A DNA stretch of 64,000 nucleotides from assembly GCF_004136015.1 (NCBI RefSeq), contig NZ_CP024866.1, forward strand, positions 5,491,969-5,555,968. Direction: 5' to 3'. The number at the start of each line of letters is the position of its first letter. Position 1 is the first letter of the stretch. A model generated the notes under the pieces. It saw only the letters and a program-made list of their open reading frames with translations, had not been told where the DNA came from and did not search any database. A program made the translations under genes and the position numbers. This stretch comes from Pseudomonas sp. ACM7 (GTDB lineage: Bacteria; Pseudomonadota; Gammaproteobacteria; Pseudomonadales; Pseudomonadaceae). Below, one piece after another: positions 9,444 to 18,039 of this stretch.

Positions 9444-10390
9444 TGGAACAATCGATGGAAACCTGGTTACCACATCCCCATAACCGCCCAAAACTCCTCA
9501 TTGTTGACGACCAAACGATTAATATCCGGGTACTCCATGAGTTGTTTCGTGAGGACTGTGATGTGTTCATGGCCACCAGCGGTGAGCAGGCGATCACGGT
9601 ATGCCAGACCCAATCACCCGATCTGATTCTGTTGGACGTGGTTATGGAGGGCGTGGACGGGCATGAAGTATGCCGTCGACTCAAGGCTGACCCTGCGACC
9701 CAGGACATCCCCATCATTTTCATTACCGCACAGCAGCAGGAGTCGGATGAGGTACTAGGTCTGGAACTTGGCGCGGTGGACTTCATCAGCAAACCCATCA
9801 ACCCAATCATTGTCAGAGCCCGTGTGCGAACACACCTGACTCTGAAACTACAGAACGATCTACTGCGTTCCATGGCATTAATGGATGGCCTTACTGGAGT
9901 GGCTAATCGACGCAAATTCAATGAGGACATATTGGCGGATTGGCGCCAGTGCTTTCGAGAGCAAAAGCCGCTGTCGCTCATCATGGTGGATGTTGACTTT
10001 TTCAAACGCTACAACGACCAATATGGGCACCAGGCTGGGGATGGCTGCTTGAAATCTGTTGCCCAAGCATTGTCTGAAACGGTTAGACGCCCCTACGACC
10101 TGGTCGCTCGGTATGGTGGCGAAGAGTTTGCCTGCATCCTACCCAATACAGATCTTTGCGGAGCGGTCCAACTGGCAGAAAAAATGCAAGAGCATATTCG
10201 GGCGCTGGGTATCGAGCATTCTGCATCTGATGTAGCTCGTGTGGTAACTCTTTCTCTAGGCGTCGCCACATTGACGCCCACTGACGACCATGAATTTCAC
10301 ACGTTGATAGAGGCTGCGGACAAGCAACTCTATGAAGCGAAGAAAGCTGGTAGGGCCCGGGTATGTTCATCTGCAATGTCGTCCAGTTAA
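9443..10390 (+). CDS. PleD-like response regulator diguanylate cyclase (REC-GGDEF)
   Basis: 315 residues. REC domain at about 15-135 with phospho-acceptor D65 (LILLDVVMEG) and K in FISKPI. GGDEF domain at about 145-310 with the active motif GGEEF at 225-229 and a product-inhibition I-site RPYD at 216-219, exactly five residues before it as in PleD. It should therefore make cyclic di-GMP on phosphorylation and be feedback inhibited. Its ATG overlaps the stop of the hybrid kinase by one base, so co-translation and a kinase-cyclase pairing are likely. Confidence 0.93.
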   Translation: MEQSMETWLPHPHNRPKLLIVDDQTINIRVLHELFREDCDVFMATSGEQAITVCQTQSPDLILLDVVMEGVDGHEVCRRLKADPATQDIPIIFITAQQQESDEVLGLELGAVDFISKPINPIIVRARVRTHLTLKLQNDLLRSMALMDGLTGVANRRKFNEDILADWRQCFREQKPLSLIMVDVDFFKRYNDQYGHQAGDGCLKSVAQALSETVRRPYDLVARYGGEEFACILPNTDLCGAVQLAEKMQEHIRALGIEHSASDVARVVTLSLGVATLTPTDDHEFHTLIEAADKQLYEAKKAGRARVCSSAMSSS

Positions 10391-10731
10391 GGATTTTTCC
10401 CTTTGCTGACCGCATTTTCAGCTCGGTGTACTGATCGTTGAGAGTGTTGGTGCGGTAGTGCCTACATGGGGGCTGTCGACTAACCTTCACCAGTCCTGAC
10501 AGCGCGAAAAAGGTTTGAGCTGACTTTGTCTCTGACGGTGCCGCAGAGGTCACCTTGAGAATCCTGGTCAAGCGCACGTGCTACCTCACGGAAGCTTTTC
10601 CCAAAACCTCACCACTCTCGCGTAAAGCGTATCCGTCCGGCCAAGTCACCTTCCAAGCCCCGCAAAGCCAAGACATGGTGTGCACTTAAATTTAAGTGGG
10701 CACCAGTTCTAGCCTTTTAAGCGGGTATTTC
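10391..10731 (+). other. Gene-poor stretch before the IS66 remnant
   Basis: No reading frame here has recognisable homology. At 10679-10702 lies an interrupted inverted repeat built around ACTTAAATTTAAGT flanked by GTGC/GCAC, placed 30-50 bases before the IS66 TnpA start. It may be the left end of that element. Confidence 0.3.
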
Positions 10732-10863
10732 ATGCAGCCAACACGCCGTTCCTATTCCAAGTCCTTCAAGGCTCAGGTCATTCAAGAGTGTGCCCAGCCC
10801 GGCGCTTCGATTGCTAGCATTGCCCTTAGCCATAGCCATAGCCATAGCCTCAAGCTCAACGCG
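10732..10863 (+). pseudogene. IS66-family TnpA (OrfA) fragment
   Basis: From ATG 10732 the frame reads MQPTRRSYSKSFKAQVIQEC, then AQPGASIASIALSHS, the N-terminal helix-turn-helix of the small IS66-family accessory protein TnpA. It stops matching after about 40 residues. A run of TAGCCA hexamers (10827-10849, nearly four copies) encodes an SHSHSHS expansion inside it, and a CitMHS transporter tail then takes over on the other strand. No TnpB or TnpC is present. Confidence 0.6.
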
Positions 10864-11901
10864 AACGCCCATTTCATAGTGTATTTCTGATGGCCGCTGA
10901 ACTCCACGCCGGCCAGGCCACAAAGCAAGTAGGCAGAGGCCACAAGAGGGCTGAGCAAGTGGACAGGTTGGCCCACCAATGACGCTCGTCCGATTTCTGC
11001 AGCGGAGATGCCATAGGCCGCTGCAGCTTTGGCAAGAATTGGCAGGACACCATAGTAGAAGGCGTCATTGGACATGAAGAAGGTGTCCGGAATACTCGCC
11101 AACGCAGTGATCGGAGCCATGTATGGGCCCCAGGTCTCTGGCAGCATTGGCAGGAAGCTTGCTGGCATCGCATTGACCATGCCGGTTCCGGACAGGATGC
11201 CTGCCAGGATGCTGGCCGCGAGGAAGATCGCGATCTGATTCAAGGCCGTCGGCGCGTGGGCAGAAATTCGGCAACGTTGATCCTGCATGTGCAGTTAGTT
11301 GATCGGAGAATGCGACCATGAACAAAATGGAGAGTGGCAACACCTCTGTTACCAGACCAGCCATCAAGCCCACCGTCAGACAGGGGTTTAACCAGAACAG
11401 CTTTGGACGACGCAGTTCGGCACTTTCATCTGACATGGATGGCAGACCTTCGTCGTCAGCCTCATCGTCAAACACGGTGGCGGCAGCGCCCACCGATAAG
11501 CGCAGCGTGCCCAAGCGTTGACGCTCAAGAATACCGATGAAGTAAGCCAGCGCCATAACCCCCAGGAAGCCCACCACCATGACCGGAATCAGCGGGACAA
11601 ACAGCTCGGAGGTATCAACCTGCAAGGACGCTGCGGCACGGGCCAGTGGACCGCCTCACGGCAACAGATTGGTCACGCTCGCCGCAAGTATCACCACACA
11701 GGTGAGTGATAACGGCGAGTCGCAGGCGCTTGAACAGCGGCAGCATCGCGGTGACGGTAATCATGTAGGTCATTGAACGTCACCATCCAGGAATACTAGA
11801 CCTGCCAGCAGCGCGGCAAAAACCACGGCCTTCATCGGGTCGCCGTTGATCAGCTTGATGAATTTGCGAATGATCGGATCGAACAGACCGGTATCGAACA
11901 T
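10850..11901 (-). pseudogene. CitMHS-family citrate-metal transporter, broken
   Basis: Reading the minus strand, successive frames give MFDTGLFDPIIRKFIKLING (start near 11901), then LFVPLIPVMVVGFLGVMAL (about 11600), then GPYMAPITALASIPDTFF (about 11120) and SLVGQPVHLLSPLVASAYL (about 10970). These are consecutive parts of a CitMHS H+:citrate-Mg2+ symporter. The first roughly 65 residues are missing and at least two frame changes occur (around 11760-11650 and 11270). The C-terminal end fuses into the IS66 fragment at about 10860. A weak frame at 11998-12110 (ALGVPNPKARIAV) may be a leftover of a neighbouring PdxA-like gene, but that is not secure. Confidence 0.75.
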
Positions 11902-12131
11902 CTACGGCGCAAGGCGCGAGCACGCCAGTGGTGCGTTTTTTGAACTGGCGCTGGCTGGGACCGAGCCTTGGATTCGGCGGCGGTCAGCAGAATCCACCCT
12001 AACCCTTGCTGCCGCCGACACAGCCATTTGTCACCGCAATGCGCGCCTTAGGGTTTGGCACCCCCAACGCCAGCCTAAGCATGTCGTTGTTTTGCTCGGC
12101 GCGCATCACTCTTCGTTTTGGATAGGGACGG

Positions 12132-12599
12132 TTAGCTCCTGTCGATACTTTGTCTCTGGACAGTATCGTAATCGAAGGGTTTAGTTCCATAGAAAGAATG
12201 GATTTCTGTTGCCCAAGACTTGTCGGCCATATTAGGCCAACTGTCCTTGTCAAAGCCTGGTGCATTTTCCAAGCGCTCTTTCTCTATATTGAGTACGAAG
12301 CGCTTATTGAGTGTATCGAGTGACAATGCATTCCAAGGTACCGCAAACAGTTTTTCTCCCATGCCAAGAAAGCCACCAAAGGATAGAACGGCATAACTCA
12401 CTCTACCGCTGCGAACATCCAGCATGATTTCCTTAATATCTCCCAAGTCCTCTTCATTATGGTTATAAACATCATTTCCAATGAGCGTGTCTGCACCCAT
12501 CAGGTCGGGCCCAGGCCCAGGCCCCTGTTCCTCGGAGCCGGAATCTCGTAGGAGGTTGGTTTTGTACATGCCATAGGTATCGCGATCTTCATAGTTCAT
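12132..12599 (-). CDS. PRC-barrel domain protein
   Basis: 155 residues. The PRC-barrel fold occupies about residues 30-115: LMGADTLIGNDVYNHNEEDLG, then a strand-rich SYAVLSFGGFLGMGEKLFAV and WNALSL. There is no signal peptide or membrane segment. ATG 12599 follows a good ribosome site (AGGAG, six bases upstream). Proteins of this kind in Pseudomonas are usually stress-associated cytoplasmic proteins of unknown biochemical role. It is the only intact gene between 10.4 and 15.9 kb. Confidence 0.85.
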   Translation of the reverse strand: MNYEDRDTYGMYKTNLLRDSGSEEQGPGPGPDLMGADTLIGNDVYNHNEEDLGDIKEIMLDVRSGRVSYAVLSFGGFLGMGEKLFAVPWNALSLDTLNKRFVLNIEKERLENAPGFDKDSWPNMADKSWATEIHSFYGTKPFDYDTVQRQSIDRS

Positions 12600-13021
12600 T
12601 GCTATCTCCTATCAACAATCAACAATCAATCAGAAAATGTATATGCAGCCTTTATGGCTGTATTATTGAGAGTCACCCGCTTTTGAAAAGTTTGAATTTT
12701 TTTTCGAGTGACGACGAATGGTAAGTTGGAAATAAAAATAATATTTAATCAGCTTTTAATTAGGATGCTTTGTGTTGTTTTATATATTGGCATTCACCTG
12801 CATTGCTTATCCTATAGACCTGAATAAAGCGATTTCCTGTTGTGGCAACTATGTCTCCAGCTTGCATATAACCTCATAAATATGACGATTAAGTTTTGCC
12901 CGCAACTGTAACCAAGCTCAGTCAGCGAAGCGAACTAATTGAGTGATAGTCCATATAGGGAACTCCAGTAAAGTCCGGAGCAGGACATCAAAGCGGCAGG
13001 CGAATGTCCGCTTCTGGTCGA
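12600..13021. other. AT-rich stretch upstream of the PRC-barrel gene
   Basis: About 420 bases with markedly lower GC than the surroundings and no credible coding frame. A short CAACAATC-type direct repeat (12613-12631) lies beside the PRC-barrel ribosome site. Probably promoter DNA plus decayed sequence. Confidence 0.4.
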
Positions 13022-13022
13022 T

Positions 13023-13196
13023 TGTGTTGAAAAAGTCGGTCCATCCAGACTGCCTGCATACTGACCGCAGAAAACGCCTTTTTTGCGCGTTGCTACGCGA
13101 AATCTGAGCGCGGAATCCTCTGCTCAAATTAAAGATTTTCAATCTCAAACGCGTACTTTTCTGCCGTAGAAACCATGGCCGACTTTTTCAACAGAA
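13023..13196. repeat. Inverted-repeat-bounded element (MITE-like)
   Basis: The arm TGTTGAAAAAGTCGG near 13025-13039 is repeated as its exact complement CCGACTTTTTCAACA near 13179-13193, enclosing about 140 bases with no gene. Ends beginning with a TGTTGAAAAA core occur on IS5-type elements. It borders the truncated metallo-beta-lactamase-fold gene. Whether it is a non-autonomous element or two stranded IS ends cannot be decided from one copy. Confidence 0.5.
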
Positions 13197-13349
13197 TCGG
13201 CCGATTGCTGCCTGTCGTGACGGGCAGTAACCCAAAGCAGTCAGTCATGAAGGGCAGAAAACGGCCGTTTTTGTTGATTCGACTGAGACATGGAACGGTT
13301 CTTTTCTGGTCAACGTCTGAGTCCAGGTGCCGTTGCGTGGTCTTCGTGT

Positions 13350-13752
13350 TGACGCTCACGCATTCGCCAAACACGGTCACGTCATATACCTTTTCGCGTC
13401 CGATAGTGGCCTGCTGGTGCATGAGCCGGATCGTGCCTTCGGTGGCATATACAGTGGCCCCTGGGAACCGCTCGAGGATCTGTTCAGTGCCGAACCAGTG
13501 ATCGCCATGTCCGTGGGTCACGTAGATGTATTTCAAGTGCTTACCGGATTGCGCAACCCAGTCGCTGACCTTTTGCGTTTGCTCACGGCTCATTGGCGGA
13601 TCGATCAGCACAGCGTCGGTTTTCCCGAAGATCAGGGTTGAGGTGATCGGCGATGAAACGATGCGATCACCATTGGGTAGGCGTTTATCGCTAGCCCTAG
13701 TTACCCCGTCAGTAACGAGTACTTCATAGGACAATGCCGAAGGGTGGGACAT
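13350..13752 (-). pseudogene. Metallo-beta-lactamase-fold hydrolase, 3' truncated
   Basis: From ATG 13752, preceded by a strong AGGAGAG, the product runs [19 protein letters not shown] to the zinc signature THGHGDHWFG and on to IGREKVYDVTVFG. It then passes into unrelated repeat sequence at about 13350. Roughly the C-terminal half of the fold, with the remaining metal ligands, is gone. Upstream in the same frame is a signal-peptide-like stretch ([14 protein letters not shown]), so the native start may have been further up and been lost at the fusion with selU near 13850. Confidence 0.75.
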
Positions 13753-13858
13753 ATCGTTCTCTCCTGTACTTTTCGCTGCTGTGGACTCGGCAGCGCCTGA
13801 TAAACAGGAGGCCGTGACCAAGATAGTGGTGAGCAGTGCTCGAATGGAGTTGCTGGGC

Positions 13859-14678
13859 CTGCACTGTTTTCGGGGCGGGTTGCGCTCACAGATCGTCCAG
13901 CAGTGGCTCAAGGAAGCCGGTATCAAATACCCACGGGTGATCGGTGGCTACAAGGCCATGCGTACCTTCCTGCTGGAGACCATTGAGTCGGCAGTTGAGC
14001 AGTGTGAGTTCGTCGTCGGTGGCATGACCGGCACTGGCAAGACTGATGTACTTGCGCAATTGCCCAATGCTCTGGATCTGGAAAGTCATGCCAACCACCG
14101 AGGCTCTAGCTTCGGCAAGCGCGTCACCGACCAGCCAGCGCAGATTGATTTTGAGAACCTCGTGGCCCTAGACATATTCAAGAGGCGTGCGGCGGGTATC
14201 AAACAATTCGTAGTGGAAGACGAAAGCCGCCTTGTCGGCACCTGCAATGTGCCGCTGGAGTTGCACCACGGTATGCCAGCGCTACCCGTTGGTGTGGCTG
14301 GAGGACCGCTTCGACAACCGCGTCGAGCGTATCTTGCGCGATTATGTGGTGAATCTCTGCGCCGAGTTCGTCACGCTCCACGGGGAAGAGAGCGGTTTCA
14401 GCCTGTTCGCCGGGCGTTTGTTGCAAAGTCTGGACAAGATCAACAAGCGCTTGGGCGGTCAGCGCCATCAATGGTTACAGGCGATGATGCATTCCGCTCT
14501 TGATGTGCAGCAGCGCAGCGGGTGGAGATGCACCGTGGGTGGATCGAAGGTCTGCTGCGCGAGTACTACGACCCGATGTACGCCCACCAGCGCGAGAAGC
14601 AAAGCCGGTCGTATCGGATTTGCTGGCGAGCAAGACGCGGTCATCGCTTACCTGGCTGAACGTAAAGCCAGCCGTTAG
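13859..14678 (+). pseudogene. selU: tRNA 2-selenouridine synthase, 5' truncated and frameshifted
   Basis: The plus strand carries the P-loop half of SelU/MnmH, which swaps sulfur for selenium in tRNA wobble uridine: [41 protein letters not shown] with the Walker [13 protein letters not shown] and [12 protein letters not shown]. The frame shifts near 14275 (to [19 protein letters not shown]), again near 14517 ([17 protein letters not shown]) and again near 14600 ([18 protein letters not shown]). The N-terminal rhodanese domain with its catalytic cysteine is missing. It abuts the metallo-beta-lactamase gene head to head. Confidence 0.85.
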
Positions 14679-14727
14679 GCCGTGGTTGATACTGCTAGTC
14701 ATTCGGTGCTGGATGTCACTAGGGGTG

Positions 14728-15385
14728 TCAGTCGCGTTGGTACGCTTTGAGCTTTCCTAAGTCCTCTTGTGCTCGCTTGCGGAAGTAGCAATATAGAAAT
14801 TTCTGAACAGCTCCGCTCGGAGTGTGGTGCTCTTCACTCGCATGGCCGAGCATCTCAAACTGGGCGCCAAATTCCGCGGCTAGGTGGTCAACATTGTAAC
14901 GCTGGGCCGGAAGGCCGCTGCACCGATCCGGACCCTCTTCGGCAAATGTGCCAACGACTACGAAGCCTCCTGGTTTGAGCGCTCGGTCCAGCGCATGCAG
15001 GTAGCGCGCGCGATCTCCCGATTCGGTCAAGAAGTGAAAAACGGCGCGGTCATGCCACAAGTCATACTTATGCTTAGGAAAAATCGCTGTAGTAACATCA
15101 GCTTCCAGCCAGTGCACCGAGGCTGCATGTTCACCAAGTCGATTGCGTGTGACGTCCAGCCCGGAGACGGAAATATCTAGCACAGTCAAGTTCCGGTACC
15201 CGGCCTTGAGGAGGTCATCGATCAGGGTCGAAGCACCGCCACCGACATCGATAAGCACCGCATCAAGACTCAATCGCCGTCTGGCGAATTAACGCCAGCG
15301 ACATGTCGGCATGCTCCTGGTACCAGCTAACAACGTCAGATGCCTTCTCGGTGTAAACATTTTCCCAATGTCTTTTACTTTGCAT
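14728..15385 (-). pseudogene. Class I SAM-dependent methyltransferase with a frameshift
   Basis: The minus strand opens at ATG 15385 with MQSKRHWENVYTEKASDVVSWYQEH, shifts by one base near 15275, and continues AVLIDVGGGASTLIDDLL (SAM-binding motif I), then LTVLDIS, HDRAVFHFLTE and LKPGGFVVVGTF, ending at 14728. Apart from the single shift the protein is complete (about 215 residues). It could therefore be a recent pseudogene or a sequencing error. Its substrate is unknown. Confidence 0.75.
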
Positions 15386-15435
15386 GTAAGTCCTCACTGG
15401 TGCTTTACGTTTATGGGGCCGCCACATATACCTGC

Positions 15436-15690
15436 TTAGGCGATCAGCTCAACGTCAGGGATTGCTGCTGTGGTCTCCTTAAGTAACGATAAGAACTCCA
15501 CAGCGTACGGTTTATCACTTTCCGTGGGTGATGTGGCGGTCCAGATGTCTGAGATTAGTCCATCGTGTGTGATGGGTTTAGCAGTGACATATTGGCGATG
15601 GAGGTAACTTTGCACCGCCCAGCGCGGCAGAGCAGCAGCACCTATGAAGGTAGTCACCTGCCGCGACCGCCACGCCGACTGAATAGAATA
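15436..15690 (-). pseudogene. C-terminal fragment of a LysR-family regulator
   Basis: The frame reads IGAAALPRWAVQSYL, then VTAKPITHDGLISDIWTA and KPYAVEFLSLLKETT. This matches the end of the effector domain of MetR-like LysR proteins. No DNA-binding domain is present; the sequence before residue 20 of the frame does not look like the family. The boundary near 15690 is approximate. Confidence 0.45.
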
Positions 15691-15896
15691 TTTTGAGCTA
15701 CTGCCGGACGGACAAACTCGCAACGGAGCGAACTGTGGCCAATGCACCGAAACATGGCCTGTGCTTTTAACTTGGCCATGCATCTCGTCTCAAGCAATCA
15801 ACATAGTCATCAAGTTCAAAGCCTCTTTTTCTCTGGGTTTTCTGGCCTGAGTGTTCGCATTTCGATTCGTTTTCATGATTGAAATACGTTTGGATG

Positions 15897-15914
15897 TATC
15901 CCCTAGGGGGGATA
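15897..15914. promoter_or_regulatory. Metal-sensor operator (C/G-tract dyad) before the NreA-like gene
   Basis: TATCCCC and GGGGATA face each other across TAGG, 38 bases upstream of the sensor ATG at 15952. RcnR/CsoR-family sensors bind G/C tracts flanked by AT. A longer version of the same motif sits at 17773-17793, so autoregulation by this family is likely. Confidence 0.65.
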
Positions 15915-15951
15915 TGATGTCGGCGTATTTATCGGGTCTGAGGCTCAAGTC

Positions 15952-16239
15952 ATGAGTGAACACGATCATCCCCATACGCACCGAACCCATGAGGCGATTA
16001 TCAAGCGCCTCAAGCGGGCCGACGGTCATCTGCGCAGCATCATCACCATGATCGAAGACGGTCGTGAGTGCGTCGACATTGCTCAGCAACTGCATGCCGT
16101 GGAAAAAGCGGTGTGTCAGGCCAAGCGAACGTTCATCCAGGATCACATTGATCACTGCCTGGAGGACACCGTCTCGGCGTTGAACAATGGCGAGCGCGCA
16201 CCACTGGAAGCGTTCAAGCAAATCACTAAATACCTCTAG
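15952..16239 (+). CDS. RcnR/FrmR-family (DUF156) metal-sensing repressor, NreA-like
   Basis: 95 residues, all-helical DUF156 fold. The His-rich start (SEHDHPHTHRTHEAI), RLKRADGHLRSI in helix 1 and VDIAQQLHAVEKAV then DHIDHCLED in helix 2 supply candidate His/Cys ligands of the kind used by nickel/cobalt sensors (NreA, RcnR). It converges on an NreB-like exporter, and operator-like G-tracts precede both genes. The inferred role is a repressor released by Ni or Co. The exact metal is not provable from sequence. Confidence 0.82.
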   Translation: MSEHDHPHTHRTHEAIIKRLKRADGHLRSIITMIEDGRECVDIAQQLHAVEKAVCQAKRTFIQDHIDHCLEDTVSALNNGERAPLEAFKQITKYL

Positions 16240-16371
16240 GTCTGTCATGACCTACAAGGTTTGGCCAGTGGGGCAGTGGGGCCACTGGTTCTATCCGGGC
16301 CATCTTGCCGCTCTGCAAGCTCTACGGTTTCTGATCTGAGGGTTGGCAAAATCTTAAGAACTAAAGCCCCC

Positions 16372-17691
16372 TCAACTTGGCCAGCGGCGATGCTGATCGT
16401 CAATCACATATGGGTGTTCGTGATCCGCCCCATCTTGGCCGTCGAGGTGAGTGTGATCGTCCGGCAGGTTCTCATGGGTATGTTTGATCGACTCTTGGTC
16501 ATGAGCAGGACGCCAGATCACTATGCTGACCGCCAATGCGCTACCAGCCACGACAACGAGCCCAACAAACGATGCCGTGAGGCTGATGTTGGCACCCAGC
16601 CATCCCGCCAATGGGTAGGTAACCAACCAGCAGGCATGGGATAGAGCAAATTGGGCGGCAAACAGCGCCGGGCGATCTTCAGCATGTGCCGAGCGACGCA
16701 ATAGCCGACCGCTTGGGGTCTGGGCCAAGGAATAGCCCATGCCCAGCAGTATCCACAGAGGCAGCAGGAAGTTGTAGGTCGTCAGGTTGATACCAAGGCC
16801 TAGGCCGACGACCAATATTGCTCCGCCGAATAGCATGGCCGTCCGGTCTTTGATGTTTTTCAACAGCCGGGGTAAGACCAAGGCTGCGATCATAGAGCCG
16901 CCACCAAACGCGGCCAGCGCCAATGCCGTAGAACTCTGAGGCAGAGCGAAGCGCGACTGCACCAGCACCACCGTATTAACGATGACCATGGCACTGGCGG
17001 CAGCTACTGTCAGATTAAGAGCCAGCAGCCCCCGTAGGCGAGGGGTGGCCAGGAATATGCGCATGCCACGGGTAGTTCGTTCGTAGATGCTGCGTCGCGG
17101 CGTCTCCTTCGCCTTTGGCAGCAGCACTGTGGCGACCAAGGCCGCTGAGGCAAGGAACCCGATGACAGTTCCGGCGAACAGGTTATGGAAGCTAATCACG
17201 GTCAGCAACGCGGCGGCGAGCATCGGGCTGGCGACACTTTCAAGATCGTAGGCAAGACGCGATAGCGACAAGGCGCGGGTGTAGTCGTCTTCATCCGGCA
17301 GTATGTCTGGAATGGTCGCCTGGAACGTGGGGGTGAACGCTGCCGAAGCGGACTGAAGGACGAAAATCAGCACGTAGATTTGCCAGACTTCCGTCACGAA
17401 CGGCAGTGCGAGCGCGACCAGCGCTCGCACTAGATCCAGAGAGACCAGCATTGCCCGACGAGGTAGATGCGTTGCAAAAGCCGCTGCAATCGGCGCAACG
17501 CCGATGTAGGCCGTCATTTTGATCGCTAACGCCGTACCGAGGACGGCTCCCGCTTGGGCGCCTGCAAGGTCGAACGCCAGTAGGCCCAGCGCGAGAGTGG
17601 CAAGACCAGTACCTACGAGCGCAATCACTTGGGCGAGAAAGAGATGACGGTAGGTTCGGTTGGCTAGGATTTTCAGGATGAAATATCTCAA
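16372..17691 (-). CDS. MFS metal exporter with His-rich tail, NreB-like
   Basis: 439 residues with 12 predicted membrane helices. The C-terminal tail from about residue 395 is rich in histidine and acidic residues (KHTHENLPDDHTHLDG, ADHEHP), the hallmark of the nickel-resistance exporter NreB. The first in-frame start is TTG 17691; the frame is closed upstream and no ATG is available, so initiation is unusual or the start has been lost. A perfect G/C-tract palindrome lies about 80 bases upstream. With the converging NreA-like sensor it forms an nre-type nickel efflux pair. Cobalt export is also possible. Confidence 0.8.
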   Translation of the reverse strand: MRYFILKILANRTYRHLFLAQVIALVGTGLATLALGLLAFDLAGAQAGAVLGTALAIKMTAYIGVAPIAAAFATHLPRRAMLVSLDLVRALVALALPFVTEVWQIYVLIFVLQSASAAFTPTFQATIPDILPDEDDYTRALSLSRLAYDLESVASPMLAAALLTVISFHNLFAGTVIGFLASAALVATVLLPKAKETPRRSIYERTTRGMRIFLATPRLRGLLALNLTVAAASAMVIVNTVVLVQSRFALPQSSTALALAAFGGGSMIAALVLPRLLKNIKDRTAMLFGGAILVVGLGLGINLTTYNFLLPLWILLGMGYSLAQTPSGRLLRRSAHAEDRPALFAAQFALSHACWLVTYPLAGWLGANISLTASFVGLVVVAGSALAVSIVIWRPAHDQESIKHTHENLPDDHTHLDGQDGADHEHPYVIDDQHRRWPS

Positions 17692-17772
17692 GTGGCGAAG
17701 TGCGTGACCAGGCGGCTACCGAACTTTTCACGAAGAGACGCAATCAGCTGGTTTCGTCTCTGTTGAGTGCGA

Positions 17773-17793
17773 ATATCCCCCCTGGGGGGATAT
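17773..17793. promoter_or_regulatory. Perfect palindromic operator for an RcnR/NreA-type sensor
   Basis: ATATCCCCCC, one T, then GGGGGGATAT: ten-base perfect arms. It lies between the exporter gene (minus strand) and a small plus-strand ORF, and it is a longer form of the dyad at 15897-15914. This is the clearest operator in the window. Confidence 0.75.
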
Positions 17794-17816
17794 AGTTCGA
17801 TCCTAAACCATAGACC

Positions 17817-17993
17817 ATGGCAGCTCAAGAAATAGGCGCTACGCCATCTATCGAATTATTGAAGTGCGGGCCCGCCCATACGGCTTGTATTGGTTCTGCA
17901 CGGCGAGGCGACGTGCTCAATGTTTCGATTGCAGCATTCAAATGCTGCGACGCTGCCGGTCGGATGTATTCCCTCCCTGGCTTGTATGGCTAG
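17817..17993 (+). CDS. Small Cys-containing ORF (58 residues) behind the operator
   Basis: ATG 17817 opens a 58-codon frame (MAAQEIGATPSIELL...) that has cysteines at 17, 24, 43 and 44, and ends at TAG 17993. It starts 24 bases after the perfect operator palindrome and precedes the DmeR-like gene on the same strand. No Shine-Dalgarno site is evident and no family is recognised. It could be a metal-induced small protein, a fragment of an older gene, or chance. Confidence 0.3.
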   Translation: MAAQEIGATPSIELLKCGPAHTACIGSARRGDVLNVSIAAFKCCDAAGRMYSLPGLYG

Positions 17994-18023
17994 TTGGAAC
18001 GTGTGATCATACTTTCATTATAG

Positions 18024-18036
18024 GTAGGGGGGGTAT
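18024..18036. promoter_or_regulatory. G-tract half site before the DmeR-like gene
   Basis: A run of seven G flanked by TA (GGTAGGGGGGGTATGG) ends a few bases before the ATG at 18040. It resembles half of the dyads at 15897 and 17773 and would block translation or transcription start if bound. The C-tract arm is absent. Confidence 0.45.
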
Positions 18037-18039
18037 GGT

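Noticed and set aside
10083..10577. Minus-strand 164-codon frame antisense to the diguanylate cyclase
   Set aside because: Shadow of the GGDEF gene; low-complexity composition and no homology.
11318..11776. Several plus-strand frames over the CitMHS region
   Set aside because: Antisense to transporter sequence that has clear homology on the minus strand.
11998..12110. Minus-strand ALGVPNPKARIAV frame as a PdxA-like gene remnant
   Set aside because: About 13 residues of weak resemblance only; kept as a remark under the CitMHS entry.
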